Positions 1-6,252 of a stretch of DNA of 9,743 nt are shown here, one piece after another. Made by a program: the position numbers and the translations under genes. Origin of the DNA: CAZFAT01 sp964517075 (GTDB lineage: Bacteria; Acidobacteriota; Vicinamibacteria; Vicinamibacterales; SCN-69-37); assembly GCA_964517075.1 (NCBI GenBank), contig CAZFAT010000127.1:1-9743 (forward strand). Reading direction: 5' to 3'. Positions within the stretch are counted from its first letter, which is position 1, and each line of letters opens with the position of its first letter. The notes below the pieces were generated by a model. It did no database searches. It was not told the origin of the DNA and worked only from the letters and a program-made list of their open reading frames with translations.

Positions 1-132
1 GAAGCGCCGCTGGATGAGCACGCACTTCGACTTCGGTCCGAGCGTCACGCGCACGGCATCGGCGAGCGTGTTGACCCCGTTCAGGATCTTCTCGCGCGCC
101 TGCGAACGGAACAGCACCCGTGTGTACGACAT
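1..132 (-). CDS. groEL: GroEL-like chaperonin, N-terminal 44 residues (3' end outside window)
   Basis: The minus strand reads in frame from an ATG at 132 to the left edge with no stop. The start is set by AAGGAG about six bases upstream. The peptide contains ARxKIL-GVNTLADAVRVTLGPK (residues about 12-35), the hallmark N-terminus of group I chaperonins (GroEL/Cpn60), which form the ATP-driven double-ring folding chamber of the cytoplasm. The opening residues MSYTRVLFRSQA differ from the usual AAKDVxFGxDA, and the stretch after LGPK is SKCVLIQRRF where most GroELs have GRNVVLDK(S/K)(F/Y). This looks like a divergent paralog rather than the main housekeeping copy. No groES precedes it and I see no CIRCE element in the 92-base gap after pal. 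It is probably the last visible gene of the hsp20-to-pal unit. Family assignment is firm; paralog status is inferred from 44 residues. Confidence 0.85.
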   Translation of the reverse strand, partial: MSYTRVLFRSQAREKILNGVNTLADAVRVTLGPKSKCVLIQRRF

Positions 133-224
133 GACCTTCTCCTTACCGCCGTCCAGAATGTCGGCTGCAACCGGCTACGGCCGGACGCTGATCGAATTGT
201 TTGCCGAGCTCCCCGCCCACCGGC

Positions 225-884
225 TCATGACGGTCCGCGCGCTCTCGCCAGGAAGTGCGCGCGCCGGTTGCGCGCCCAGCACGCTTCGGTGTGAGCGGTG
301 CACACCGGCCGCTCCTCGCCGTAGCTGATGGTGGTGATCCGGGCCCGCGCCACCCCGTGGTCGACGAGGTAGCTCGTCGTGGCCCTCGCGCGACGGTCCC
401 CGAGGGCGAGGTTGTACTCGTTGGTGCCCCGTTCGTCGCAATGCCCTTCGATGAGGATGGCCGCGTCGAGGTTCGACTTCAGCCAGTCGATGTTGACGTC
501 GAGGATGCGCGCCGCGTCCGGGCGGATGTCGGACTTGTCGAAATCGAAGTAGATGGGCTTGAGCGCCGCCACCTCCCGGAATTCCGCGGGGGCGGGAACG
601 GCCCGCACCGCCGGCGGTGGTGCAGCGGGGGCCGGCGGTGGTGCAGCGACAGCCGGCGGTGGTGCAGCGACAGCCGGCGGTGGTGCAGCGACAGCCGGCG
701 GTGGTGCAGCGGGGGTCGCCGGCGGAGCCGGCGGCGCGGGGGCGGGCGCGACCGCAGCGGGAGCCTGCGTGACGGCCGCGCCCGTCGGCGCCGGCGCCGC
801 CGCCTGCGTCATCTGGGGACGCTTGGCGCAGCCGGCGACGACGAGGGCGGGTACCAGGATGAGGATCGCGACCGCGGCGTTCAC
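225..884 (-). CDS. pal: Peptidoglycan-associated lipoprotein Pal (OmpA-like)
   Basis: This 219-residue outer-membrane lipoprotein links the outer membrane to peptidoglycan, as Pal of the Tol-Pal system does. A hydrophobic signal ends in a lipobox VAGC, placing the lipidated cysteine at residue 19. Residues about 28-105 are an Ala/Pro-rich linker including five PPPA-type repeats. Residues about 110-212 are an OmpA-like domain with YFDFDKSDIRPDA, IEGHCDERGTNEYN and LGDRRA, which carry the peptidoglycan-binding Asp and Arg. The PVCTAHTEACWARNRR segment is typical of Pal. The start is GTG and overlaps the stop of the upstream BON gene as GTGA, with ACGGAG upstream, so translation is probably coupled. 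No tol genes are present; the neighbours are chaperone and BON genes, which is unusual for pal. Confidence 0.93.
   Translation of the reverse strand: MNAAVAILILVPALVVAGCAKRPQMTQAAAPAPTGAAVTQAPAAVAPAPAPPAPPATPAAPPPAVAAPPPAVAAPPPAVAAPPPAPAAPPPAVRAVPAPAEFREVAALKPIYFDFDKSDIRPDAARILDVNIDWLKSNLDAAILIEGHCDERGTNEYNLALGDRRARATTSYLVDHGVARARITTISYGEERPVCTAHTEACWARNRRAHFLARARGPS
611..715. repeat. Tandem repeat, five 21-bp units inside pal
   Basis: Five consecutive 21-bp units begin at 611, 632, 653, 674 and 695, each starting CCGGCGGTGGTGCAGCG. The three central units (632-694) are identical and end in ACAG; the two outer units end in GGGG. Because 21 is a multiple of three, copy-number change keeps the pal frame open and only lengthens or shortens the Ala/Pro linker by seven residues per unit. 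The near-identity suggests recent expansion by slippage or unequal recombination. Confidence 0.95.
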
Positions 885-1555
885 ACGGGCTCCGTGCGCA
901 GGTGGTCTTCGACGTCGAGCACCCCGGGCGTGAAGCGGGCGGCGGCGACGACCGATTTACGCTCCGCCCACGAGTGCACCGAGCCGGTGAGGGTGGCGAT
1001 GCCGTCGTGCACGTCGACGCGGATACGCCGGGCTTCGCGCTCGGCCCGGCGCTCCAGCGCGTCCTCGATGGCCGTGCGGACGTCCTGCGTCACCGGCTCT
1101 GCCTCCACCACCGTGATCCGGTTCACGACGCCTTTCACCCCCGCCAGGTTCCTGACGGCCCGTTCCGCGTCCTGCCGCTGACTCCAGCGCTCCACGGCGC
1201 CGTCGAGGGTGACCCAGCCGTCCGAGATGCTCGACGTGATCTTGTCGTTGGGGACGAAGACGTCCCACTCGAGCGCAAGCCGCACCGCCTGGGCGATCTC
1301 CGTGTCGGTGCGCGTGAGCCCGCCTGGAATCTTCACCTTGATGTTGTTCGCGACGTCGAGCACGTCGATCACCCGCCGGGCCGCTTCCTCGGCCGCCACG
1401 CGCTTGGCCCAGACCGCCACCGTGCCGGTGAGCGTGACGACGCCCCGGTCGACCTCGACGCCGACCTCGGTGGTGTCGACGCGCGAATCCCACTTCAGCT
1501 CCTCGAGCACATCGTGATGGATCTGCGTGTCCGTCTTCTTCACTCGCTGTGTCAT
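881..1555 (-). CDS. Triple BON-domain protein
   Basis: This is a 224-residue protein made of three BON modules (about 9-77, 83-151 and 156-222). Each shows the pattern of an N-terminal helix, then (G)xVTLxGxV, then a helix rich in Ala/Arg and a VxxVxN(x)I strand, for example GVVTLTGTVAVWA, GWVTLDGAVERW and GIATLTGSVHSWA. BON domains occur in OsmY-like and other stress-induced proteins and are thought to bind phospholipid or envelope surfaces. No signal peptide or membrane segment is visible, so it may be cytoplasmic. The ATG at 1555 is chosen because GGAGAAGG lies just upstream; a longer in-frame ORF exists but its extra N-terminus is the antisense of ppsA coding sequence. It starts 17 bases after the ppsA stop and its stop overlaps the pal GTG by four bases. 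Its job in the operon is probably envelope stress tolerance. Confidence 0.9.
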   Translation of the reverse strand: MTQRVKKTDTQIHHDVLEELKWDSRVDTTEVGVEVDRGVVTLTGTVAVWAKRVAAEEAARRVIDVLDVANNIKVKIPGGLTRTDTEIAQAVRLALEWDVFVPNDKITSSISDGWVTLDGAVERWSQRQDAERAVRNLAGVKGVVNRITVVEAEPVTQDVRTAIEDALERRAEREARRIRVDVHDGIATLTGSVHSWAERKSVVAAARFTPGVLDVEDHLRTEPV

Positions 1556-1572
1556 GATGCCTTCTCCATGTC

Positions 1573-3999
1573 TCATGAAGCTTCCCGCACCACGCGGGGC
1601 GCGGTGTCGTGGCTGTCCATCTCCTGCTCCGCCGCCGCGATCGTCAGCAGCCCCTTCACGACGGCATCGGGGTTGAGGGAGATACTGCCGATGCCCCGCT
1701 GGACCAGAAATCGCGCGAACTCCGGGTAATCGCTGGGCGCCTGGCCGCAGATCCCGATCTTCCTGGAGCGAGCCCGCGCGGCGGCGATGACGCTGGCGAT
1801 CATCGCCAGCACCGCCGGGTTGCGCTCGTCGAAGAGCGGCGCCACCAGCTCGGAATCGCGATCGACGCCAAGGACGAGCTGGGTGAGATCGTTCGAGCCG
1901 ATGGAGAATCCGTCGAAGATCTCGGCGAACTCCGGCGCGAGGATGACGTTGGACGGGATCTCGCACATGACGTAGATCTCCAGCCCGTGCTCGCCCCGCC
2001 GCAGGCCATGCTCCGCCATCAGCGCCACCACGCGCCGGCCCTCCTCCGGCGTCCGGCAGAAGGGGACCATCAGCTTCAGATTCGTCAGACCCATGTCCTC
2101 GCGGACCCGGCGCATCGCCCGGCACTCGAGGGCGAACGCCTCGCGGTAGCGCGGGTGCGCGTAGCGGGAGGCGCCGCGGAAGCCGAGCATCGGATTGCCC
2201 TCCTCCGGCTCGAAGTCACGGCCACCGAGCAGGCCCGCGTACTCGTTGGACTTGAAGTCCGAGAGACGGACGATGACGTCCTTCGGGTGGAAGGCGGCGG
2301 CGATGACGGCCACGCCCTCGGCGAGGCGGTCGACGAAGTACTCGGCGCCCGACTCGTACCCGCTGGTCATCGCGTAGATCTCCGCCCGCGTCGTGCGGTC
2401 GGAGACGCGGTCGGGATGCAGGAGGGCCATGGGATGAGCCCGGACGGCATTGGCGATGATGAACTCGATGCGCGCGAGACCGACGCCGTCGTTCGGCAGA
2501 CCGGCGAGCCGGAACGCCCGCTCCGGGGTGCCCACGTTCAGCATGACGGCCGTGCGGGGCCGGGGCAACGACGACATGTCGACGCTTCGCTTCTCGAACG
2601 GCAGGGCCCCCCGGTACACGGCGCCCGTCTCCCCTTCCGCGCAGGAGACCGTGACATCGTCCCCGTCGGTGATGGTGGCCATCGCGCGCTCGGTTCCCAC
2701 CACGCACGGGATGCCGAGCTCGCGGCTGACGATCGCCGCGTGACACGTGCGCCCGCCCCGATCGGTGACGATCCCGGCCGCGCGCTTCATCACCGGCTCC
2801 CAGTCCGGGTCCGTCATGGCCGCCACGAGCACCTCGCCCGGCTCGAAGCGCTCCAGGTCCGCGCGCGCGCGCACGAGCCGGGCGGGGCCCGCCCCGATCT
2901 TCTCGCCCACCGCCTTGCCGGTGACGATCGGCGTGCCGCCCGGTGCCGACAGCGTGAAGACTTCGACGGCGGCGGGCCGGATGGCCCGGTGCACCGTTTC
3001 CGGCCGGGCCTGGACGATGTAGAGCTGGTGATCGGCGCCGTCCTTCGCCCACTCGATGTCCATCGGCGTCGGCTCGCCCCGGCGGCGGCTGTAATGCGCC
3101 TCGATCGCCACCGCGGCGCGCGCCAGCTCCACCGCGTCGGCGTCCGTCAGGCTCATGACGGCCGCCTCCTCGGCGTCGACCGCGGCGCGCTGCGGCCGGC
3201 CATCGGCGCCGAGCACGAGCTTCCAGTCCTTGCGCCCGACGACGCGCTTGAGGATCGCTCCTTTGCCCCGCGCCAGCGTCGGCTTGAAGAGCCAGAACTC
3301 GTCGGGATCGAGGCCGCCGCCGACGACGGCTTCACCGAGGCCGTACGCGGCATCGACGAGCACGACGTCCCGGAACCCGCTGTCGGGATCCAGCGTGAAC
3401 ATCACGCCCGCCGCCCCGATATCGGACCGCACCATGCGCTGCACGCCGATGGAAAGCCGGACGGCGAGGTGGTCGAAGCCCCGGTCGATCCGGTAGGCGA
3501 TCGCGCGGTCGGTGAAGAGCGAGGCCAGGCAGCGCCGGCACGCGCGGACGACCTCGTCGGCGCCGCACACGCCCAGGTACGTCTCGTGCTGCCCGGCGAA
3601 GCTCGCCTCCGGCAGATCCTCCGCCGTGGCGCTGGAGCGCACGGCCACCGCGACGGGGGACGTCCCGCCCCCCAGCGCGGCATACGCGTCCTTGACCGCC
3701 CGCTCCAGCTCGCCCGGCCACGGTGCTGCCTCGATGAGCGAGCGGATCGCCGCCCCCGCCGCGGCCAGCGCGGCGACGTCGCGGCCGTCGATGTGCCGGA
3801 GGAGGCTCGCGATCCGCTCGCGGAGCCCCCCGGCTTCGACCACGGCGCGATAGGCCTCCACCGTGATGGCGAAGCCGTCCGGCACACGGACGCCGGCCGA
3901 CCTCAGCTCGCGGTACAGCTCCCCGAGCGAGGCATTCTTGCCGCCGACGACCGGGAGGTCGCCGGCGCCGATGTCGCGAAACCATCGGATGTACGACAA
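1573..3999 (-). CDS. ppsA: Phosphoenolpyruvate synthase (pyruvate, water dikinase)
   Basis: PEP synthase converts pyruvate, ATP and water to PEP, AMP and phosphate, feeding gluconeogenesis in the cytoplasm. The 808-residue length fits the family (E. coli PpsA is 792). In order: an ATP/pyruvate-binding domain (GGKNASLGEL near 19-28, VAVRSSATAEDLPEASFAG near 118-136), the swivelling phosphohistidine domain (GGRTCHAAIVSRELGIP near 415-431, catalytic His420), and the PEP-utilising TIM barrel (GFRGASRY near 606, GSNDLTQLVLG near 701-711, and GICGQ with active-site Cys751). No key residue is missing. The start is a TTG at 3999, two bases after the hsp20 stop, giving MSYIRWF; the family normally begins close to this point. 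The GAAGG of the hsp20 tail is the only nearby ribosome-site candidate, so translation is probably coupled. Longer in-frame extension upstream is an off-frame reading of hsp20. Confidence 0.95.
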   Translation of the reverse strand: MSYIRWFRDIGAGDLPVVGGKNASLGELYRELRSAGVRVPDGFAITVEAYRAVVEAGGLRERIASLLRHIDGRDVAALAAAGAAIRSLIEAAPWPGELERAVKDAYAALGGGTSPVAVAVRSSATAEDLPEASFAGQHETYLGVCGADEVVRACRRCLASLFTDRAIAYRIDRGFDHLAVRLSIGVQRMVRSDIGAAGVMFTLDPDSGFRDVVLVDAAYGLGEAVVGGGLDPDEFWLFKPTLARGKGAILKRVVGRKDWKLVLGADGRPQRAAVDAEEAAVMSLTDADAVELARAAVAIEAHYSRRRGEPTPMDIEWAKDGADHQLYIVQARPETVHRAIRPAAVEVFTLSAPGGTPIVTGKAVGEKIGAGPARLVRARADLERFEPGEVLVAAMTDPDWEPVMKRAAGIVTDRGGRTCHAAIVSRELGIPCVVGTERAMATITDGDDVTVSCAEGETGAVYRGALPFEKRSVDMSSLPRPRTAVMLNVGTPERAFRLAGLPNDGVGLARIEFIIANAVRAHPMALLHPDRVSDRTTRAEIYAMTSGYESGAEYFVDRLAEGVAVIAAAFHPKDVIVRLSDFKSNEYAGLLGGRDFEPEEGNPMLGFRGASRYAHPRYREAFALECRAMRRVREDMGLTNLKLMVPFCRTPEEGRRVVALMAEHGLRRGEHGLEIYVMCEIPSNVILAPEFAEIFDGFSIGSNDLTQLVLGVDRDSELVAPLFDERNPAVLAMIASVIAAARARSRKIGICGQAPSDYPEFARFLVQRGIGSISLNPDAVVKGLLTIAAAEQEMDSHDTAPRVVREAS

Positions 4000-4001
4000 C
4001 G

Positions 4002-4439
4002 TCAGGCCGCCTTCACCGGGATCGCCGTGCCTTTCGCCTCCGCCGCCTTCGGCAGCGTGATGGTCACCACGCCGTCCTTGAAGGCCGCCGTCACCTTGCC
4101 CGCCTCCACGGCCGCAGGCAGGCGCATGGCGCGGTAGAAGGAGCCGTAGGAGCGCTCCACGCGGTGATAGTGCTTGCCCTTCTCCTCCTTCTCCGCGTGC
4201 TTCTCGCCCTTGATGGTCAGCACGCCGTCCTCGAGCGACACGGCGATGTCCTTCTGCTCCACCCCCGGCAGCTCCGCCTTCACGGTGACGGTGTCCTTGT
4301 CCTCGCTGACGTCGACCGTCGGCTCCCACTCGGCGAGCGTCGGCATCTGCGGCCACGCGGGCTCCCCGAAACGGTCGAACAGCCGGTCCATGTCTTTCCT
4401 CAAGCTCGTCATTCCCGTCCACGGCATCAATGCACGCAT
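4002..4439 (-). CDS. Hsp20/alpha-crystallin family small heat-shock protein
   Basis: This 145-residue ATP-independent holdase binds unfolding proteins and keeps them refoldable. A short N-terminal arm (1-38) includes MDRLFDRFG. The alpha-crystallin domain spans about 39-133, with TVDVSEDKDTVTVKAELPGV, the conserved GVLTIKGEK, the long loop FYRAMRLP and KDGVVTITLPK. The C-terminal tail carries the I-x-I-like anchor IPV (140-142) used for oligomer assembly. The ATG at 4439 is chosen because GAGGAGG lies about six bases upstream; a longer ORF start at 4502 lacks a ribosome site and would overlap a promoter-like site. It is the first gene of the minus-strand operon, two bases ahead of ppsA. Confidence 0.93.
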   Translation of the reverse strand: MRALMPWTGMTSLRKDMDRLFDRFGEPAWPQMPTLAEWEPTVDVSEDKDTVTVKAELPGVEQKDIAVSLEDGVLTIKGEKHAEKEEKGKHYHRVERSYGSFYRAMRLPAAVEAGKVTAAFKDGVVTITLPKAAEAKGTAIPVKAA

Positions 4440-4485
4440 CTCATCCTCCTCGGGTTGTGTTGCGACCGAGCGCGATCGCCAGACG

Positions 4486-4502
4486 TGCATAGCGTTTGCC
4501 AT
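4486..4502 (-). promoter_or_regulatory. Possible sigma54 (-24/-12) promoter for the hsp20 operon
   Basis: Read on the minus strand, ATGGCAAACGCTATGCA matches the -24/-12 layout: TGGCA, then TGCA, with exactly ten bases between GG and GC. It differs from the consensus YTGGCACG-N4-TTGCW at the C and G after TGGCA and at the first T of TTGC. Transcription would begin near 4475, giving a leader of about 36 bases before the hsp20 ATG and its GAGGAGG. In DNA this GC-rich about one such match is expected by chance in a window of this size, so position is the main support. No better sigma70 or sigma32 site was seen. Confidence 0.3.
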
Positions 4503-5389
4503 GCGTGAGCGCTTGAAAACTCATGGCTTGTCCAACGCTGGACGCCGGCGGGTGGAGCGCCGGCGCCCCAGCCGGGGCGCCGGCGCCCCGTCGATCAGTC
4601 CACGGCCGCGCCGCCGGACGTGGCGGCGGACGGTCGCGGATGGACGACGTGCTCACGCAAGAGCGCGTGCAGGGCATCGAACTCATCGCCGCGCGACGCC
4701 TGGCCGACGGACCTTTGCCGGCGCAAGCGCTGTACCACAACGCCTTCTCCGTGAATTCGTGTGGTTGCTCAGCCAGGGACTGGAAGCGAATGGGGCGATG
4801 CGGTCTCACCTGCGGCAGGGACGCCACGATCACCTGTTCGTCGACAGCGCCGGTTGTAGACCCGACACGCGCGCGTGACCGGCTCGCTGCGCACGATGCA
4901 AAATCGCCTCGCCGTGACGGGGACCACGACGCCGAGCCACAGCGCGCAGGCGCCGATGAGGTCGATGACGACGCGCTCGATCCGTCGGAGACACCCGACG
5001 CCGGGGGGCAATCCCGTCCCGGATGAGGCGATGACGCCGCTGGTGAAGACGGCCGTCTTCAGCGTCGTCCTGCCGTCCGAGGACGCCGATGACGGCGGCA
5101 GCGGAATCGAGCATCGTCCTACGTGGTCCTCGTTCCCGACCGCTGACAGCGCCGTCGTCATTCCGAGCCCTGCGGTCGCCGACCGCAACGCGACCATCGG
5201 GTGCCGAGGGTGGTCTCGCCGAACGCGGCGCCGTGAATCCGGGGCGGTGATGCCTCACGATCGGGGAGCCGGCGCCACGCATCGCCTGTGTCGGTGCGGG
5301 CAAGCGCTCCATTCTGTTGCCTTTCCGCCCGGCACGGAGGTTGCTCCGCCATGCACGCGTTCCATGTACGCCACAGGAGGACACGCATC
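4503..5389. other. Divergent gene-poor region between the hsp20 and YeeE operons
   Basis: No gene is recognised in this 890-base stretch. It must hold the promoters of both flanking operons. It contains a GTCCA-N4-TGGAC inverted repeat at 4530-4543, a 13-bp perfect hairpin at 4557-4586, and a small CGGAG-GTTG-CTCCG hairpin at 5335-5348. Two weak coding signals stand out. On the plus strand an ORF from ATG 4640 looks protein-like until about 4753 and then appears to continue in another frame to a stop at 4876-4878. On the minus strand 4769-5197 encodes 142 residues with one hydrophobic segment (IERVVIDLIGACALWLGVVV). Neither has a good ribosome site or a recognisable family; they may be decayed genes or chance ORFs. 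Confidence 0.6.
4557..4586. repeat. Perfect 13-bp GC inverted repeat (hairpin)
   Basis: The left arm 4557-4569 and right arm 4574-4586 are exact reverse complements, separated by AGCC. Both arms are entirely G and C, so the transcript would form a very stable hairpin in either direction. There is no T tract, so a classic rho-independent terminator is not supported. It lies about 55 bases upstream of the sigma54-like site and could be an operator, an insulator, or a REP-like element; none of these can be chosen from one copy. Confidence 0.85.
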
Positions 5390-5728
5390 ATGATCATGCG
5401 ACGTCGCACATTCATCGCGCTCGTGGGCAGCTCCGTGCTGGCGGCGGCCGGCGGCGCGGTCGCGCAGAGCGCGTCACCGGGCAGGCCGCCCGGCTGGGCG
5501 GTGAACGCCGAGAGGGAGTTCCGGCTTGGCGCCGGCATGGGCCCCAGGCTGATGACCGAGGAGGAGTGGACAGAGCACCAGGCGAAGATGCGCACGCTGA
5601 CCGGGCCCGAGCGCGACACGTATCGACAGGAGATCCACGACAGGATGGTCGCGCGCGCCAAGGAGCGGGGGGTCGACATGCCAATGACCGGTCCCGGCGC
5701 CGGCCCGGGCCGCGGCCCGCGCCGCTAG
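5390..5728 (+). CDS. Small exported protein, likely Tat/Sec signal, function unknown
   Basis: This 112-residue protein starts at ATG 5390, set by AGGAGG nine bases upstream. The N-terminus MIMRRRTFIALVG has a twin-arginine-like RRTFI, then a hydrophobic core, and a likely signal peptidase site AVA|QS after residue 25, so it is predicted to be periplasmic. The mature part has no cysteine. It contains LMTEEEWTEHQAKMRTL, ERDTYRQEIHDRM and ARAKERG, a pattern I have seen in small periplasmic proteins of proteobacteria, often near metal-resistance genes, and ends in a Pro/Gly/Arg-rich tail (MPMTGPGAGPGRGPRR). It might bind metal or act as a periplasmic partner of the transporter that follows; this is inference. 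The stop is one base before the next ATG, so it heads the YeeE operon. Confidence 0.8.
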   Translation: MIMRRRTFIALVGSSVLAAAGGAVAQSASPGRPPGWAVNAEREFRLGAGMGPRLMTEEEWTEHQAKMRTLTGPERDTYRQEIHDRMVARAKERGVDMPMTGPGAGPGRGPRR

Positions 5729-5729
5729 C

Positions 5730-6251
5730 ATGAGTTGGATCAGGCGCGAGGAGTGGCCCTGGTGGCAGGGCGGGCTGCTCCTCGGCCTTCTCAGCATGTT
5801 CGCCTTCTACACGGCGAACTATTACCTGTCGGCGTCGACGACCTTCTCCCGCGCGGCGGGCATGATCATCGGCACGGTCGCGCCCGAGCACGTCGCCACC
5901 AACGCGTACTACCGGATGGTGAAGCCGGTGGTGGACTGGCAGTTCATGCTCGTCCTCGGCCTGCCGATCGGCGCGTGGCTGGCGGCACGACTGGCGCGCC
6001 GGGAGATTCACTTCACCACCGCGCTGCCGGAGGCGTGGGTGAACCGCTTCGGAACGAGCCGGGCTCGCCGGTGGACCCTGGGGCTGCTGGGTGGCGTCTT
6101 CGTCGGCTTCGGCGCGCGCCTGGCGGACGGCTGAACGTCGGGCCATGGCCTCAGTGGAGGCCTTCAGCTCGCCGTCAGCAGCTGGATCTTTCTGGGCTCG
6201 ATGATGCTGGCGGGGATCGTGGCCGCACGCTTCATCTTCCGGAGGGCATGA
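5730..6251 (+). CDS. YeeE/YedE-family membrane half-transporter, probable selenoprotein (in-frame TGA = Sec135)
   Basis: Read through the TGA at 6132-6134, the frame gives 173 residues with about four to five membrane segments (near 15-33, 70-88, 117-133 and 150-170). YeeE/YedE proteins import thiosulfate or related sulfur species; YedE relatives have been proposed as selenium transporters. The motif GFGARLADG-U-TSGHGLSGGLQLAVSSW matches the family's GFGAxxAGGC(T)SGHG(I/L)SG, and the TGA sits exactly at its conserved cysteine. After the TGA the same frame runs 38 family-like codons to a normal TGA at 6249-6251. A stem-loop at the bSECIS distance follows the TGA. The protein has no cysteine, so Sec would be its only such nucleophile. 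It starts one base after the preceding gene and has no clear ribosome site of its own, so it is probably coupled. Simple reading would wrongly end it at 6134 (134 residues). A nonsense mutation is the alternative. Confidence 0.85.
6132..6134 (+). other. In-frame UGA, probable selenocysteine codon (YeeE half 1)
   Basis: The TGA is codon 135 of the frame opened at 5730. It replaces the cysteine of the family motif (A)GGCxSGHG and is flanked on both sides by conserved residues in the same frame. TGA is a true stop elsewhere in the window (ppsA, hsp20, pal, BON) and tryptophan is TGG, so general recoding of TGA is not supported. Confidence 0.8.
6147..6162 (+). promoter_or_regulatory. Candidate bSECIS stem-loop for Sec135
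   Basis: GGCCTC (6147-6152) pairs perfectly with GAGGCC (6157-6162) around the four-base loop AGTG. The loop begins 18 bases after the UGA and has G at its second position. The bacterial SECIS model calls for a small apical loop with a G among its first two bases, roughly 16-37 bases after the UGA, where SelB binds. The element lies within coding sequence, as bacterial SECIS elements do. Confidence 0.65.
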
Positions 6252-6252
6252 G

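Noticed and set aside
255..1181. Plus-strand ORF opposite pal and BON
   Set aside because: Low-complexity Arg/Gly product caused by the antisense of the Pro/Ala repeats.
1556..2125. N-terminal extension of the BON protein to an upstream start
   Set aside because: The extra residues are an off-frame reading of ppsA. The GGAGAAGG ribosome site supports the ATG at 1555.
1609..4137. Plus-strand ORF of 842 codons opposite ppsA
   Set aside because: It is the antisense of a clear PEP synthase gene. Long antisense ORFs are common in GC-rich genes, and its Arg/Asp/Ala-rich product has no recognisable domain.
4000..4422. N-terminal extension of PEP synthase into hsp20
   Set aside because: It is an off-frame reading of hsp20. 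The family N-terminus begins at the TTG at 3999.
4440..4502. Upstream ATG of hsp20 at 4502
   Set aside because: No ribosome site, and the extension would encode the GAGGAGG that serves the ATG at 4439.
5341..5369. TTGCTC with ATGTAC as a sigma70 promoter for the YeeE operon
   Set aside because: The -10 match is poor, and it lies too close to the start to stand out from background.
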